A stretch of DNA of 37,311 bases from Fusobacterium sp. DD2. Its GTDB lineage: Bacteria; Fusobacteriota; Fusobacteriia; Fusobacteriales; Fusobacteriaceae. The notes below the pieces were generated by a model. The model was not told the origin of the DNA. It saw nothing but the letters and a program-made list of their open reading frames with translations, and did no database searches. The position numbers were made by a program, and so were the translations under genes. Location: the NCBI RefSeq assembly GCF_018205345.1, contig NZ_JADRHM010000019.1, positions 1-37,311 of the forward strand, in the 5' to 3' direction. This document shows, piece by piece, positions 16,578 to 24,182 of the stretch (within the stretch, counting starts at the first letter, position 1; every line of letters begins with the position of its first letter).

Positions 16578-16793
16578 CTAATTTAAAACATTTGCAAGTA
16601 GTGGAATTAATTTAATACCGATTAGTACAATTCCTCCACCAGCCATAAGCTGCTTAATACCTTGAGATTTAGCACCAGGGTTATCATTACCATAACCTTC
16701 CATTAAGTTAATAACTCCCCATGCTCCTAAACCTGCACCAATTGCAGTTACAAGTGTCTTTAAAACTCCAACTCCAGCTGTAAAAAATTCCAT
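16578..16793 (-). CDS. Maff2-family small membrane protein (VirB2/TrbC-like)
   Basis: A 71-residue protein with two hydrophobic helices (GVLKTLVTAIGAGLGAWGVI and LMAGGGIVLIGIKLIPLLA) joined by NLMEGYGNDNPGAKSQGIKQ. This pattern is characteristic of Maff2 proteins, which take the place of pilin-like VirB2/TrbC in Tn1549-type transfer operons. It probably assembles in the membrane as part of the channel. Its AGGAGG ribosome site overlaps the last codons of the SSB-like gene. Confidence 0.9.
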   Translation of the reverse strand: MEFFTAGVGVLKTLVTAIGAGLGAWGVINLMEGYGNDNPGAKSQGIKQLMAGGGIVLIGIKLIPLLANVLN

Positions 16794-16794
16794 A

Positions 16795-17106
16795 TTATTC
16801 CTCCTCGTTTTCTTGTCTTTTTTCTATTTTGTTTAGTGATTTAACTATAAAGTTCTTGTAGATCTTATCTCCTTTTTTGTTTTCTTTGAAATATCCAAAG
16901 ACATGGATTAGATCTCCTTTTTCAAATTCTTTTACAATTTCTACCTTTTCTCCATATACTGAGCAATTTGTATATTCTTTGCCCTTTCCATAATTTTTTA
17001 CAAGAGCAAAATTTGCTACTTGAACACTTTCTCCATCTTTTTCAAATTCTGAAAATTCAGCTTCTTTAACTAAATTTGCATTAATATTTATCATTTCTCT
17101 ATCCAT
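16795..17106 (-). CDS. SSB-like OB-fold protein
   Basis: A 103-residue protein with the strand pattern of a short single-stranded-DNA-binding protein: MININANLVKEAEFSEFEKD, VQVANFALVKNYGKGKEYTN, CSVYGEKVEIVKEFEKGDLI and HVFGYFKENKKGDKIYKNF. It lacks the long acidic-tipped tail of housekeeping SSB. In conjugative elements such proteins may protect or escort the transferred strand. The ATG at 17106 has GGAG 9 bp upstream; a second ATG at 17094 is possible. The gene is preceded by a terminator hairpin (17140-17171), so it may be attenuated or have its own promoter. Confidence 0.8.
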   Translation of the reverse strand: MDREMININANLVKEAEFSEFEKDGESVQVANFALVKNYGKGKEYTNCSVYGEKVEIVKEFEKGDLIHVFGYFKENKKGDKIYKNFIVKSLNKIEKRQENEEE

Positions 17107-17139
17107 TAATTTCTTCTCCTTAATCTAAAAATTTCAATT

Positions 17140-17171
17140 AAAAAAGCGACTGAACTTATAATTCAATCGCT
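17140..17171 (-). terminator. Rho-independent terminator upstream of the SSB-like gene
   Basis: On the minus strand AGCGATTGAA pairs with TTCAGTCGCT across a 7 nt loop, followed by six T. It lies between a tiny open frame (17196-17222) and the SSB-like gene, where it could act as an attenuator of the channel genes. Confidence 0.8.
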
Positions 17172-17195
17172 AAATGCCTTATATATTAAATTGTT

Positions 17196-17222
17196 TTAAG
17201 TGGGACTTCTTATCCTTACCAT
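17196..17222 (-). CDS. Eight-codon mini-ORF with perfect ribosome site (candidate leader peptide)
   Basis: AGGAGG (17228-17233) stands 5 bp before ATG and the frame reads MVRIRSPT then TAA. It lies between two terminator hairpins, 116 bp before the SSB-like gene. A perfect ribosome site before an eight-codon frame followed by a terminator resembles an attenuation leader. It may equally be a relic; there is no direct proof of translation. Confidence 0.4.
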   Translation of the reverse strand: MVRIRSPT

Positions 17223-17245
17223 CTTAACCTCCTAATTTTGAGTAT

Positions 17246-17281
17246 AAAAATAGACGATAGAGTTTTTAATTTCTATCGCCT
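17246..17281 (-). terminator. Terminator after the 91-residue hypothetical gene
   Basis: On the minus strand GGCGATAGA pairs with TCTATCGTC and is followed by TATTTTTA. It lies 16 bp after the stop of the 17297-17572 gene, so transcription from repA through virD4 probably ends largely here. Confidence 0.7.
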
Positions 17282-17296
17282 ATCAACACTTTATTT

Positions 17297-17572
17297 CTAG
17301 TCTTCTAAAATGGATACTTCAAGGTCTATCGCTTTAAATGTAACATTTATTCCTACTTCGTCCTCTACTGTTTTTTCAAATAGCTCAGCTATATCATATG
17401 GAGACATATCATATATATTTTCATACCATTCATTGCTTTCATCGTACATTGTCTCACATATTGCTTCAATATAATTTTTCTTATCCCTTGTGAGTTCTGT
17501 ATCACTTTCCATAATAAATTGCTCACCATTTATATTTAATATAATTAAAGATGATTTTCTATTTTCACACAT
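17297..17572 (-). CDS. Small acidic protein of the conjugative element, unknown function
   Basis: A 91-residue, strongly acidic protein (for example TMYDESNEWYENIYDMSPYD). It has a beta-like N-terminal part (SSLIILNINGEQFIMESD) and no cysteines suited to metal binding. I do not recognise the family. It follows virD4 by 18 bp with a GGAG ribosome site and is the last gene before a double terminator, so it probably ends the repA-virD4 transcription unit. Confidence 0.75.
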   Translation of the reverse strand: MCENRKSSLIILNINGEQFIMESDTELTRDKKNYIEAICETMYDESNEWYENIYDMSPYDIAELFEKTVEDEVGINVTFKAIDLEVSILED

Positions 17573-17590
17573 TTTGCTTTCTCCATAAAC

Positions 17591-19387
17591 TCAAATATTT
17601 AACCTATTTATTTTATAACTTGATTTTAACTTTACCTTATCTCTATTTGTTAAATACTCTTCCACATCAAATAAATTCTTCTTATCATAATCTTCCAATA
17701 ACTTGTAATTCTTATGCTTTGTAATATCGAATTTATCTGACAAGAAAGGTCTTACTCCTCTTAGTTGGTATATACACTTACCGCCATCCATTACAGTTAT
17801 TTCATCTTGGCTCATAAGTTCCTTGCCAGTCTTTTGATAATTTAGTCCAAAAGATTTTTGGTTGGATCTTGTTTCTGATGTGTTATATAAGTCTATTGTT
17901 TCTTTTCCTAAGGTTTCTGATAATTCTTTTACTGTTGTTTTTTCTTTTCCTCCTAGAAATAGTGTTGAGTCACAGTTGCCTACTATTGTATCTGCATGGT
18001 CTTTGTAAATTGCTTTTAATTGAGATTGTGCTTGCAGTATTATACTTGCTGATATTTCTCTTGAACGAATTGTTGCTATTAGTTTTTCAAATTTAGGAAT
18101 CAAACCGATATTTGCAAACTCATCAAGTAGACATCTTACATGAACAGGAAGTCTTCCACCATACACATCATCTGCCTTATCACATAGTAGATTAAATAAT
18201 TGGGAATACATTATTGATACTACAAAGTTAAAGGTATCATCAGTATCTGATATTATTACGAATAAAGCAGTTTTCCTATCCCCAATTTTATCAAGTTCTA
18301 GTTCATCTTCGCTCATTAGTTCTCTAAGCTCTCTTATATCAAAAGGTGCAAGTCTTGCTCCACAAGATATTAGAATTGACTTAGCTGTTTTTCCTGCTGC
18401 CAGCTTATATTTCTTATATTGCTTAACTGCAAAATGACTTGGATCTTTCTTTTCAAGAGCCTCAAAGAGCCTATCAATTGGATTCATATAGGTTTCGTCA
18501 TCTTCTCTGACCTCACTTGCGTCAATCATATCCAAAAGTGTCTTAAAGTCCTTTTCTTCTTCAGGTGCTTCATAATAAATATAACCGATAAGGGCAGTGT
18601 AATATAACTTTTCAGCCTTTACCCAGAAATCTTCTCCTGCCTTTTCTCCATCTCCCTTAGTATTTGCAATTATAGTTTGGACAAGCTTTAAAATATCTTT
18701 TTCACTTCTCAAATATGCAAAGGGATTGTATTTCATAGATTTTTTGAAGTTTATTGTATTTAAAATCTTTATGTCATATCCATTTTCATAAAGCATTTTT
18801 CCACACTCTAACACAAGTGTCCCCTTAGGGTCTGTTACTACATAGGAAGAATGCATTTGCATTAGATTTGGCTTTACATAAAATCTCGTTTTACCTGATC
18901 CAGAACCACCTATTACTAATACATTTTTATTTCTAGCATATTTAGGATTTTTAGGTCTTGAATTCATTGTAAGTCTTTCGGTATTAGTTATGAGAACATT
19001 GTTTTCAAACTTTGGGTCAATATATGGAGCAATATCCTTGCTTTCTCCCCATCTTGCAGATCCATACTCTTTGCCTTGCCTATATTTCTTTTTATTTTTT
19101 CCTTTGCTATAAACAATTAGCTTAACAAGACCAGCAACTGAAATACCTACTAACAAGTCCCTTGGATTAAGGCTTGGTATATAAGATAAAGTTCCTATGT
19201 CAGAAATTCCCACCATTATTCTATCAATAATATCTCCTCCTACATAAGAATTGATGTGCTTAGAAAAGATATTTCCAATGTAGCAAAATGATAAATAGGG
19301 AATGTTTGATAGTATAAATTTCTTTGGGTTGTCTATTTTAATTAAGTTTTTAATATCAGAAAGAATGGCTTCTAATATCCTATTCAT
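17591..19387 (-). CDS. VirD4/TraG-type coupling protein ATPase
   Basis: A protein of about 598 residues. Two N-terminal hydrophobic segments lie near residues 30-50 and 80-95, followed by YGSARWGESKDI, Walker A (VLVIGGSGSGKTRFYVKPN, about residue 165) and Walker B (VRCLLDEFANIGLIPKFEKL, about residue 425). It is a hexameric type IV coupling protein that brings the relaxase-DNA complex to the channel. The ATG at 19387 is preferred because it overlaps the antirepressor stop as ATGAATAG with AAGG upstream; a GTG at 19402 in frame would add five residues. PcfB, two genes upstream, is its expected helper. Confidence 0.95.
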   Translation of the reverse strand: MNRILEAILSDIKNLIKIDNPKKFILSNIPYLSFCYIGNIFSKHINSYVGGDIIDRIMVGISDIGTLSYIPSLNPRDLLVGISVAGLVKLIVYSKGKNKKKYRQGKEYGSARWGESKDIAPYIDPKFENNVLITNTERLTMNSRPKNPKYARNKNVLVIGGSGSGKTRFYVKPNLMQMHSSYVVTDPKGTLVLECGKMLYENGYDIKILNTINFKKSMKYNPFAYLRSEKDILKLVQTIIANTKGDGEKAGEDFWVKAEKLYYTALIGYIYYEAPEEEKDFKTLLDMIDASEVREDDETYMNPIDRLFEALEKKDPSHFAVKQYKKYKLAAGKTAKSILISCGARLAPFDIRELRELMSEDELELDKIGDRKTALFVIISDTDDTFNFVVSIMYSQLFNLLCDKADDVYGGRLPVHVRCLLDEFANIGLIPKFEKLIATIRSREISASIILQAQSQLKAIYKDHADTIVGNCDSTLFLGGKEKTTVKELSETLGKETIDLYNTSETRSNQKSFGLNYQKTGKELMSQDEITVMDGGKCIYQLRGVRPFLSDKFDITKHKNYKLLEDYDKKNLFDVEEYLTNRDKVKLKSSYKINRLNI

Positions 19388-20114
19388 CGTAGAAACCTTC
19401 ACTATCTAATAAAATTAGTAGGTAGTGTCTTCCTTTTGGCGTTATAAATGTTTGTATGCCTACAAGTGTACCTAGTGGATCAACCCATTCTTTTACTTCA
19501 AAATATCCCTTGTTCTTATCTGCATAAGGTAAGAGTTTCTTTTTCTTATCTCTATAAATTAATCCCTTATCCATTAAAAAGCTTATAAATTGATTTTGTG
19601 GTATTCCTAACTCTTTGGCAGTATTTCTAAAGTTTGTAAGTAGGTTATAATCTACTAATTTGTCATAATAGTCTGCCTTTGGTCTTAATTCTTCAATTTC
19701 TTCTTCTCTTTCGGAAATAATTCTATTGGCTACAAGAATTGCATCTGCAAGTAACTCTTCATTAGTTTTCTTTTCTTGCCCTACTATATATCCTCCATTT
19801 TTTCTAATGCTCGGTAAGACTTCTCTAGTTACCCAAGCTTTAAATATTTTTGCTTGTGGTAGTTTTGATGAAAGGATAAGTGAATATAGTCCTGACTCAT
19901 TAATAATTGAAATATTCTGTATTCCTCCAGGGGTGTTCCATTTCGTTACACCCTTATCTTCTTCATCTACATGGTCATAAACAGCTTTTCTTGGATTGAC
20001 ATATCCTAACATAGTTGCTACTTCATTTGCTATAAAGAAAAACTCACCGTCTTTTTCTATAACAGTGAGTTTCCCAAAATTCTTATTTTCAAATGTTTTT
20101 AAATTACTTATCAT
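19380..20114 (-). CDS. BRO-N domain antirepressor-like protein
   Basis: A 244-residue protein. Residues of about 1-115 form a BRO-N domain (VIEKDGEFFFIANEVATMLG, NESGLYSLILSSKLPQAKIF, REVLPSIRKNGGY). The C-terminal half (LLTNFRNTAKELGIPQNQFI, then LMDKGLIYRDKKKKLLPYAD) fits the DNA-binding antirepressor (KilAC/ANT) domain of phages. Phage antirepressors switch off repressors; in conjugative elements such proteins may regulate excision or transfer (inference). It overlaps pcfB by 4 bp and virD4 by 8 bp, so it is translationally coupled to the coupling-protein module. Confidence 0.88.
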   Translation of the reverse strand: MISNLKTFENKNFGKLTVIEKDGEFFFIANEVATMLGYVNPRKAVYDHVDEEDKGVTKWNTPGGIQNISIINESGLYSLILSSKLPQAKIFKAWVTREVLPSIRKNGGYIVGQEKKTNEELLADAILVANRIISEREEEIEELRPKADYYDKLVDYNLLTNFRNTAKELGIPQNQFISFLMDKGLIYRDKKKKLLPYADKNKGYFEVKEWVDPLGTLVGIQTFITPKGRHYLLILLDSEGFYDE

Positions 20115-20596
20115 AAGCTTTGCTCCTTATGTTTATTTTTAACTTTATCTTTACTAATGGTATCCTTAGCCATATCTTTAAACTTATTTATAGTCTTCGT
20201 TATTGAATCTTTCCTATCGGCCTTTCTTTCAGAAGCCTTAACTGCTTTTTTAAAGGCATGTTCCATTACCTTTATATCCTTAGATTGAAAAAACACAGAG
20301 TGGTTACCAGTTTCCTTATCTTTCATAACAGAAAACTTCACTCCGTGTTTATTTAAAATTTTCTTTAATTCTTTTAACTCAGGATCCTTTAGATTAATTT
20401 CTTCTAACTGTCCCTTTTTAACCATATCCTTTAGCTTTACTTCTTCTCCGTTATTTTTTATTACATTTTTCAAGCCTCCTTGTTCTTCTATTTGCTTGTG
20501 TACTTTCTTTAAGGCATCAAGAATTGCTTTACTTGTTGCTTTTGCAAGCCTTACTTCAAGATTAAGACTTGACCTTGATACTTCTTCATTAATCAT
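20111..20596 (-). CDS. pcfB: PcfB-family (DUF3801) conjugation accessory protein
   Basis: A 161-residue basic protein with the PcfB-family start (INEEVSRSSLNLEVRLAKAT) and the block LKKILNKHGVKFSVMKDKET followed by HSVFFQSKDIKVMEHAFKKA. PcfB of the enterococcal plasmid pCF10 associates with the VirD4-like coupling protein and helps deliver the relaxosome. The gene overlaps the DnaC-like gene by 8 bp and the antirepressor by 4 bp and has a GGAGGTG ribosome site. Its Lys-rich tail could contact DNA. Confidence 0.88.
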   Translation of the reverse strand: MINEEVSRSSLNLEVRLAKATSKAILDALKKVHKQIEEQGGLKNVIKNNGEEVKLKDMVKKGQLEEINLKDPELKELKKILNKHGVKFSVMKDKETGNHSVFFQSKDIKVMEHAFKKAVKASERKADRKDSITKTINKFKDMAKDTISKDKVKNKHKEQSL

Positions 20597-21416
20597 CTAT
20601 TCCACCTCCATATAAAAGTAACTCTTTGTATTTTCTTAACTTCTCTTGATGGATTTTTCTTCTAAAATCTTCTCCCGTAACTTTAACTGGTATTGTCATT
20701 TCAAGTATTCTTGAATATATTCTCTGATACTCAAGGTCAATGTTTGGATTTTGAATAATTTCCAATGATAAGTTTGTAGTAAAAATTGTCGGCCTACCCT
20801 TTAAGTATCTTGAGTTTATAATGTTATATACCTGTTCTCTTGCGTAAGATGTGTCCCTTTCAATTCCAAGGTCATCTAAGATTAATAAAGGAATATTAGA
20901 TAGGTTATTTATAATTTCGTTTGAATCTACCTTAAATGCGGATTTTTGTATTTGATTTATAACCTGAGATAAATTCATAATCTTAACTTTAACTTGTTCT
21001 CTTTCAATTAATTCATTTGCAATAGAACATGCAAGATAAGTCTTTCCACTGCCAACATCTCCATAAAATAAAAGTCCAACATTGTCTTCCTTCATTTGTT
21101 CAAAGCTCTTAGCATAATTGTAAGCAACCTTGTAAGCTTGACCTTTTTCATTTAAGAATCTCTCAAAAGTATATTGGTGTTGGTTTTGCGATGAAAAACA
21201 TTCTCTTTTTAGCGATGATATTCTCGTTAATATTTCTCTTTCTGCATTTTCCTTATCTCTTTTTATTTCACATTCACATTTAATTCTTGGAATAAACTTT
21301 GTAAATCCAAGGTCAACTAATTCTCCATCGACTCTTTTACCACATGATTTACAATAGATATGTCCATTTCTTTCAACATCATTTTCTCTTAATACAAAAT
21401 CTTTTAAGTTCTTCAT
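20589..21416 (-). CDS. DnaC/IstB-like ATPase (helicase loader of the element)
   Basis: A 275-residue AAA+ protein. Its N-terminus has a zinc-binding cluster (HIYCKSCGKRVDG ... IKCECEIKRD). The ATPase core has Walker A (LLFYGDVGSGKTYLACSIAN, about residue 120), Walker B (IPLLILDDLGIERD) and sensor-1 (TIFTTNLSLE). This matches DnaC/IstB-type helicase loaders that follow the initiator gene in Tn1549-type elements. It likely loads the replicative helicase at the element origin, in partnership with the RepA-like protein. It overlaps repA by 4 bp (ATGA). Confidence 0.92.
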   Translation of the reverse strand: MKNLKDFVLRENDVERNGHIYCKSCGKRVDGELVDLGFTKFIPRIKCECEIKRDKENAEREILTRISSLKRECFSSQNQHQYTFERFLNEKGQAYKVAYNYAKSFEQMKEDNVGLLFYGDVGSGKTYLACSIANELIEREQVKVKIMNLSQVINQIQKSAFKVDSNEIINNLSNIPLLILDDLGIERDTSYAREQVYNIINSRYLKGRPTIFTTNLSLEIIQNPNIDLEYQRIYSRILEMTIPVKVTGEDFRRKIHQEKLRKYKELLLYGGGIDD

Positions 21417-22186
21417 AAACTCTCTCCTATATCGTAATTCATTTTTCTTGTTGTATTATCATTAATGTTTTTTGCCTGATCATTAAGATACCAATTGATT
21501 ATCGTTGCCTTGTGATCTTGATAAACTCTGTTGTTTGCTTTCATATATGACGACAATCTATCAATGTATTCATTAATTCTACTTCCTAACTCATTTGTTA
21601 AGTCCTTGTATTCTTCATCAGTCAAAAATATATTTTTATATATTCCATAAGGCTTTTGCCCTTTACTAAAATCATTCTTTCTTAACTCATTATTACTAAT
21701 ATTGTTATAGTTACCTTCCGATTTTCGGAAATCTTGAAGTCTGTTATTCGGAGTTCTTGAATTCCGATTATCGGAAGTCTGGACTTCTGCTTTTCGGAAA
21801 TCTGCATTTCTGTTGTTTGGACTGTAAAAAACACTCATAAAATCTTTAACATAAATCCTATTTGGTTTTCCAAGTCCTTGTCTTTTCTTTTCTATTAATC
21901 CAATTCCTGATTTTGTATCAAGTTCATTCATAATTTTTAAGGCTTTATCATTTGCACAGTTGAATTGTTCTTTAATAGAATCCATTGTGTAATAAATAAA
22001 AACTTTTCCATCTTCATCTATCCAGCCATTTTTATATGAAAGACCCATTCGATTAAGCATATATGAATACAAAACTTTTGCTTCAATAGAAATGCTTTCA
22101 AAAATTTCATCTTCCATTAATACCATAGGTAACCTAATGAAGTTATACATCTCAGATTGCCTATTATAAAAATAATCAAAATTCAT
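21413..22186 (-). CDS. repA: Replication initiator protein A (RepA_N family)
   Basis: A 257-residue protein, with the start at MNFDYFYNRQ (22186) because AAGGGAGGT lies about 8 bp upstream; the frame is open further upstream without a ribosome site. The N-terminal winged-helix region (FIRLPMVLMEDEIFESISIE, AKVLYSYMLNRMGLSYKNGW, EQFNCANDKALKIMNELD) is the RepA_N domain. A low-complexity linker (about residues 130-175) is encoded by 23 bp iterons and separates it from the C-terminal part. RepA_N proteins start theta replication and commonly have their origin within their own gene. It begins the dnaC-pcfB-antirepressor-virD4 operon. Confidence 0.88.
   Translation of the reverse strand: MNFDYFYNRQSEMYNFIRLPMVLMEDEIFESISIEAKVLYSYMLNRMGLSYKNGWIDEDGKVFIYYTMDSIKEQFNCANDKALKIMNELDTKSGIGLIEKKRQGLGKPNRIYVKDFMSVFYSPNNRNADFRKAEVQTSDNRNSRTPNNRLQDFRKSEGNYNNISNNELRKNDFSKGQKPYGIYKNIFLTDEEYKDLTNELGSRINEYIDRLSSYMKANNRVYQDHKATIINWYLNDQAKNINDNTTRKMNYDIGESL
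21716..21815. repeat. In-gene iterons with 23 bp period (candidate replication origin)
   Basis: Four copies of a TTCGGAAATCT-like unit start at 21724, 21747, 21770 and 21793, exactly 23 bp apart. The first and third are each part of a palindrome TTCCGA-N3-TCGGAA (21716-21730 and 21762-21776, 46 bp apart). Because 23 is not a multiple of three, the repeat cannot be explained by a repeated peptide. RepA_N plasmids such as pAD1 and pSK41 carry iteron origins within the rep gene at an equivalent position. Confidence 0.75.
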
Positions 22187-22229
22187 TCCTACCTCCCTTC
22201 TTTGAAATAAAAACCTGCTAACAAAAGTC

Positions 22230-22263
22230 AAGCCTACTCCGAAATTAATTTCAGAGTAGGCTT
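22230..22263. terminator. Large symmetric hairpin between IS110 and repA
   Basis: AAGCCTACTC pairs with GAGTAGGCTT and the stem continues inward (GAAAT with ATTTC) with one mismatch. No clean T-run follows on either strand, so it may be a terminator with a poor tail, an mRNA stabiliser or a protein site. It lies 44 bp upstream of the repA start. Confidence 0.5.
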
Positions 22264-22341
22264 GTAATATTTAGTATTGAATTTAAGCATAGCAAATAAG
22301 CCGGTTGATATCGGCTTGTTTTAACTATTCTATTCCTAACT

Positions 22342-23565
22342 CTAAGCTACTTTTAACGCCTCCTTTTCTTGTTTTGATGCCATAACTTTTGCATAGTAGA
22401 TTCTTAAGAACTTATTTAAGCCTGCAAATTTACATACTTTTTTTGCTTTTCCATCTTTTTCTTTTTTTAGCATATATAGATATATTTCATTTTCTGGATT
22501 TTTAACACTCATCATACATTTCATAGATTGGTATCCTATTTTTCTAAGTATTGCATTACCTCTTTTGGTTATTTTTCTCTGATCTGCTTTGAAATTCCCC
22601 GATTCATATGGTGGTGAGTCTATTCCTACAAAGGATATTAGGCATTTTTTATTTTTAAATTTTGATAAGTCTCCAAATTCTGCTGTTATTTGTACTGCTA
22701 ATTTGTCTGATATTCCTGAGAATTTTTTGGCTTCTTGATATTCTTCTAGAGGCTCGGCAATTTCTATCATTTGTGATAAAATATTATATAGAATTTGATT
22801 TATATGTTTGATCAATTCTATCCCTTCTTGTAGGTTCATCTTTATGTATGAGCTATTGGAAGGTTGAGTTGAGATACTTTCCTCTGCAAGCTTGTAAATG
22901 GATTTAGCTTTATCAGCATTAGGATGGTATCTCTTTTCTTTTGCCCAGTTCTTAAAGTCTTCTATGAATTTTTCTTCTGTTTTTTCTAAAACTAGGTCTT
23001 TGTGCCACCATGTTTCTAAGAAATCTAATAGTTTGTCTTTTGAGAAGTCTTTAGATCCATGAGATATTAATTTTTTTATTCCCGGAAATGTTTGACTGAT
23101 TGTTTGGTCTATGAAGTTCATTTGATTGATTCTTAGGTCCATGTAATGCTGATAAGATCTGTTTAATTCTTTTAGAGTTCTAAAATTTTCTGTATCTACT
23201 TTGTGTTCTTGTAATTCTTTCCAATACATCAACCCATATTCTGCTATTTGTGTGGCATCTATATTATCATTTTTTGCTTTTCTGAAGTTTAACACTCGGC
23301 AGAACTGTTTCATTTTTAATGGATTAATTACTGCTACAAAGTATCCTTGTTTTTTTAATTCATAAAGAATTGGCAAATGATATTTTCCTGTTGCTTCCAT
23401 GACTATTTTGATTTCTTGATTTAAATCTTTTAGTTTATTTAAGAATCCTTCTACTTCTGGTTTGTTAAGATTTACATCAAAGGGCTTCCAAATAATTTTG
23501 CTACCTTTTTCTAAGGCACAGGCTGTAAATTTTTCTTTTGCTATATCTATTCCTATAGATATCAT
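22342..23565 (-). CDS. IS110-family transposase
   Basis: A 407-residue recombinase. The N-terminal RuvC-like DEDD domain shows the first Asp in ISIGIDIAKEKFTA, the Glu in IVMEATGKYH and the Asp pair in AKNDNIDATQIAEYG. The C-terminal Transposase_20 domain (FSGISDKLAVQITAEFGDLS, SFVGIDSPPYESGNF, ITKRGNAILRKIGYQ) has a Ser in the ESGNF segment as expected for the catalytic serine. IS110 enzymes use a bridge (seek) RNA from the element to pair donor and target DNA. A GAAGG ribosome site precedes the ATG. The frame is intact, so it may be active. Confidence 0.95.
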   Translation of the reverse strand: MISIGIDIAKEKFTACALEKGSKIIWKPFDVNLNKPEVEGFLNKLKDLNQEIKIVMEATGKYHLPILYELKKQGYFVAVINPLKMKQFCRVLNFRKAKNDNIDATQIAEYGLMYWKELQEHKVDTENFRTLKELNRSYQHYMDLRINQMNFIDQTISQTFPGIKKLISHGSKDFSKDKLLDFLETWWHKDLVLEKTEEKFIEDFKNWAKEKRYHPNADKAKSIYKLAEESISTQPSNSSYIKMNLQEGIELIKHINQILYNILSQMIEIAEPLEEYQEAKKFSGISDKLAVQITAEFGDLSKFKNKKCLISFVGIDSPPYESGNFKADQRKITKRGNAILRKIGYQSMKCMMSVKNPENEIYLYMLKKEKDGKAKKVCKFAGLNKFLRIYYAKVMASKQEKEALKVA

Positions 23566-23743
23566 TTTCTTACCTTCTTTCTTTTAAATTTGTAGTTCCT
23601 ACCTGCACCATTACACTCATTTTAGCTCGTGACACGGACGTTTTGCCCAACCTGCTTAACCGAATATGAATAATGAAGAGGTAGATGACAGTTTTTATTG
23701 CGGATGTTTTAACCCTAAAAGACGATCGTCATACTACTTCTTC
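23566..23743 (-). ncRNA. Candidate IS110 bridge RNA region
   Basis: About 180 bp of non-coding, relatively GC-richer DNA lies directly upstream of the transposase, where IS110-group elements encode their bridge RNA. A TATAAT box (23744-23749, minus strand) stands at its far end, and a perfect palindrome GACGATCGTC occurs at 23721-23730. Position and length fit; the fold and the guide loops were not computed. Confidence 0.5.
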
Positions 23744-23753
23744 ATTATACAAA

Positions 23754-23795
23754 AATAGTGCAAGATAGAAATCACTTTCTTTCTTACACTATTTA
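23754..23795 (-). terminator. Long-stem hairpin upstream of the IS110 left end
   Basis: On the minus strand AATAGTGTAAGAAAGAAA pairs with TTTCTATCTTGCACTATT (two mismatches, 4 nt loop) followed by TTTG. It may be a second terminator after the zinc-ribbon gene or an end structure of the IS. Confidence 0.6.
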
Positions 23796-23802
23796 TGGTA
23801 CT

Positions 23803-23836
23803 AAAAAGACGACAGAATTATTACTTTCTATCGTCT
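23803..23836 (-). terminator. Terminator of the zinc-ribbon gene
   Basis: On the minus strand AGACGATAGAA pairs with TTCTGTCGTCT around an 8 nt loop and is followed by TTTTAG. It lies about 24 bp after the stop at 23860. Confidence 0.8.
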
Positions 23837-23859
23837 AAGATTTACATATTAAATATTTA

Positions 23860-24105
23860 CTAAAACCATTCTTTGTGCATTTTTTCTAACGACTCTTTTG
23901 TAAGTGGATATCCAATAGATTCTCCTATCACTGAGTCAATCCCACAATATGGACAAATTGCTGTCCAATCTGGTTCATCTTCACACCAATCATCTATTTC
24001 ATTTGGAGAAAAGATTCTACAACAATAAAAACAACCACACTTCTTTTCATTTTCAAGCATAGTTTTATTTGCAAAAGAATACTTATGAGCTTCTATACAA
24101 TCCAT
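23860..24105 (-). CDS. Small zinc-ribbon-like protein at the element end
   Basis: An 81-residue protein with two cysteine pairs (CGCFYCCRIF and AICPYCGIDS) spaced as in a zinc ribbon, plus acidic residues between them (DDWCEDEPDW). It resembles small cytoplasmic proteins of unknown function scattered among Firmicutes. It is monocistronic, with AAGGAGG 4 bp before its ATG and a terminator behind it. It lies between the IS110 and the hsdM junction, so it is the outermost gene of the element at this end. A regulatory or scaffolding role would be guesswork. Confidence 0.75.
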   Translation of the reverse strand: MDCIEAHKYSFANKTMLENEKKCGCFYCCRIFSPNEIDDWCEDEPDWTAICPYCGIDSVIGESIGYPLTKESLEKMHKEWF

Positions 24106-24182
24106 ACTACCTCCTTATAAAATTTATAATCTTTATTTATATTGGTATGCTATTTACAATATCCATTATTAAAATGGATACT

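Larger units (their letters stand above)
22300..23750 (-). mobile_element. IS110-family insertion sequence (ends approximate)
   Basis: The transposase (22342-23565) and its non-coding flanks form the element. IS110 elements do not have normal terminal inverted repeats or target duplications, so exact ends cannot be fixed by eye. The stretch upstream of the transposase (to about 23750) is non-coding and of different composition from its neighbours, as expected for the left end. The IS separates repA from the zinc-ribbon gene near the element boundary. Confidence 0.7.

Noticed and set aside
24161-24180. Inverted repeat ATCCATT-AATGGAT near the element end
   Set aside because: Short and AT-rich; cannot be separated from chance, and it does not coincide with the hsdM break.
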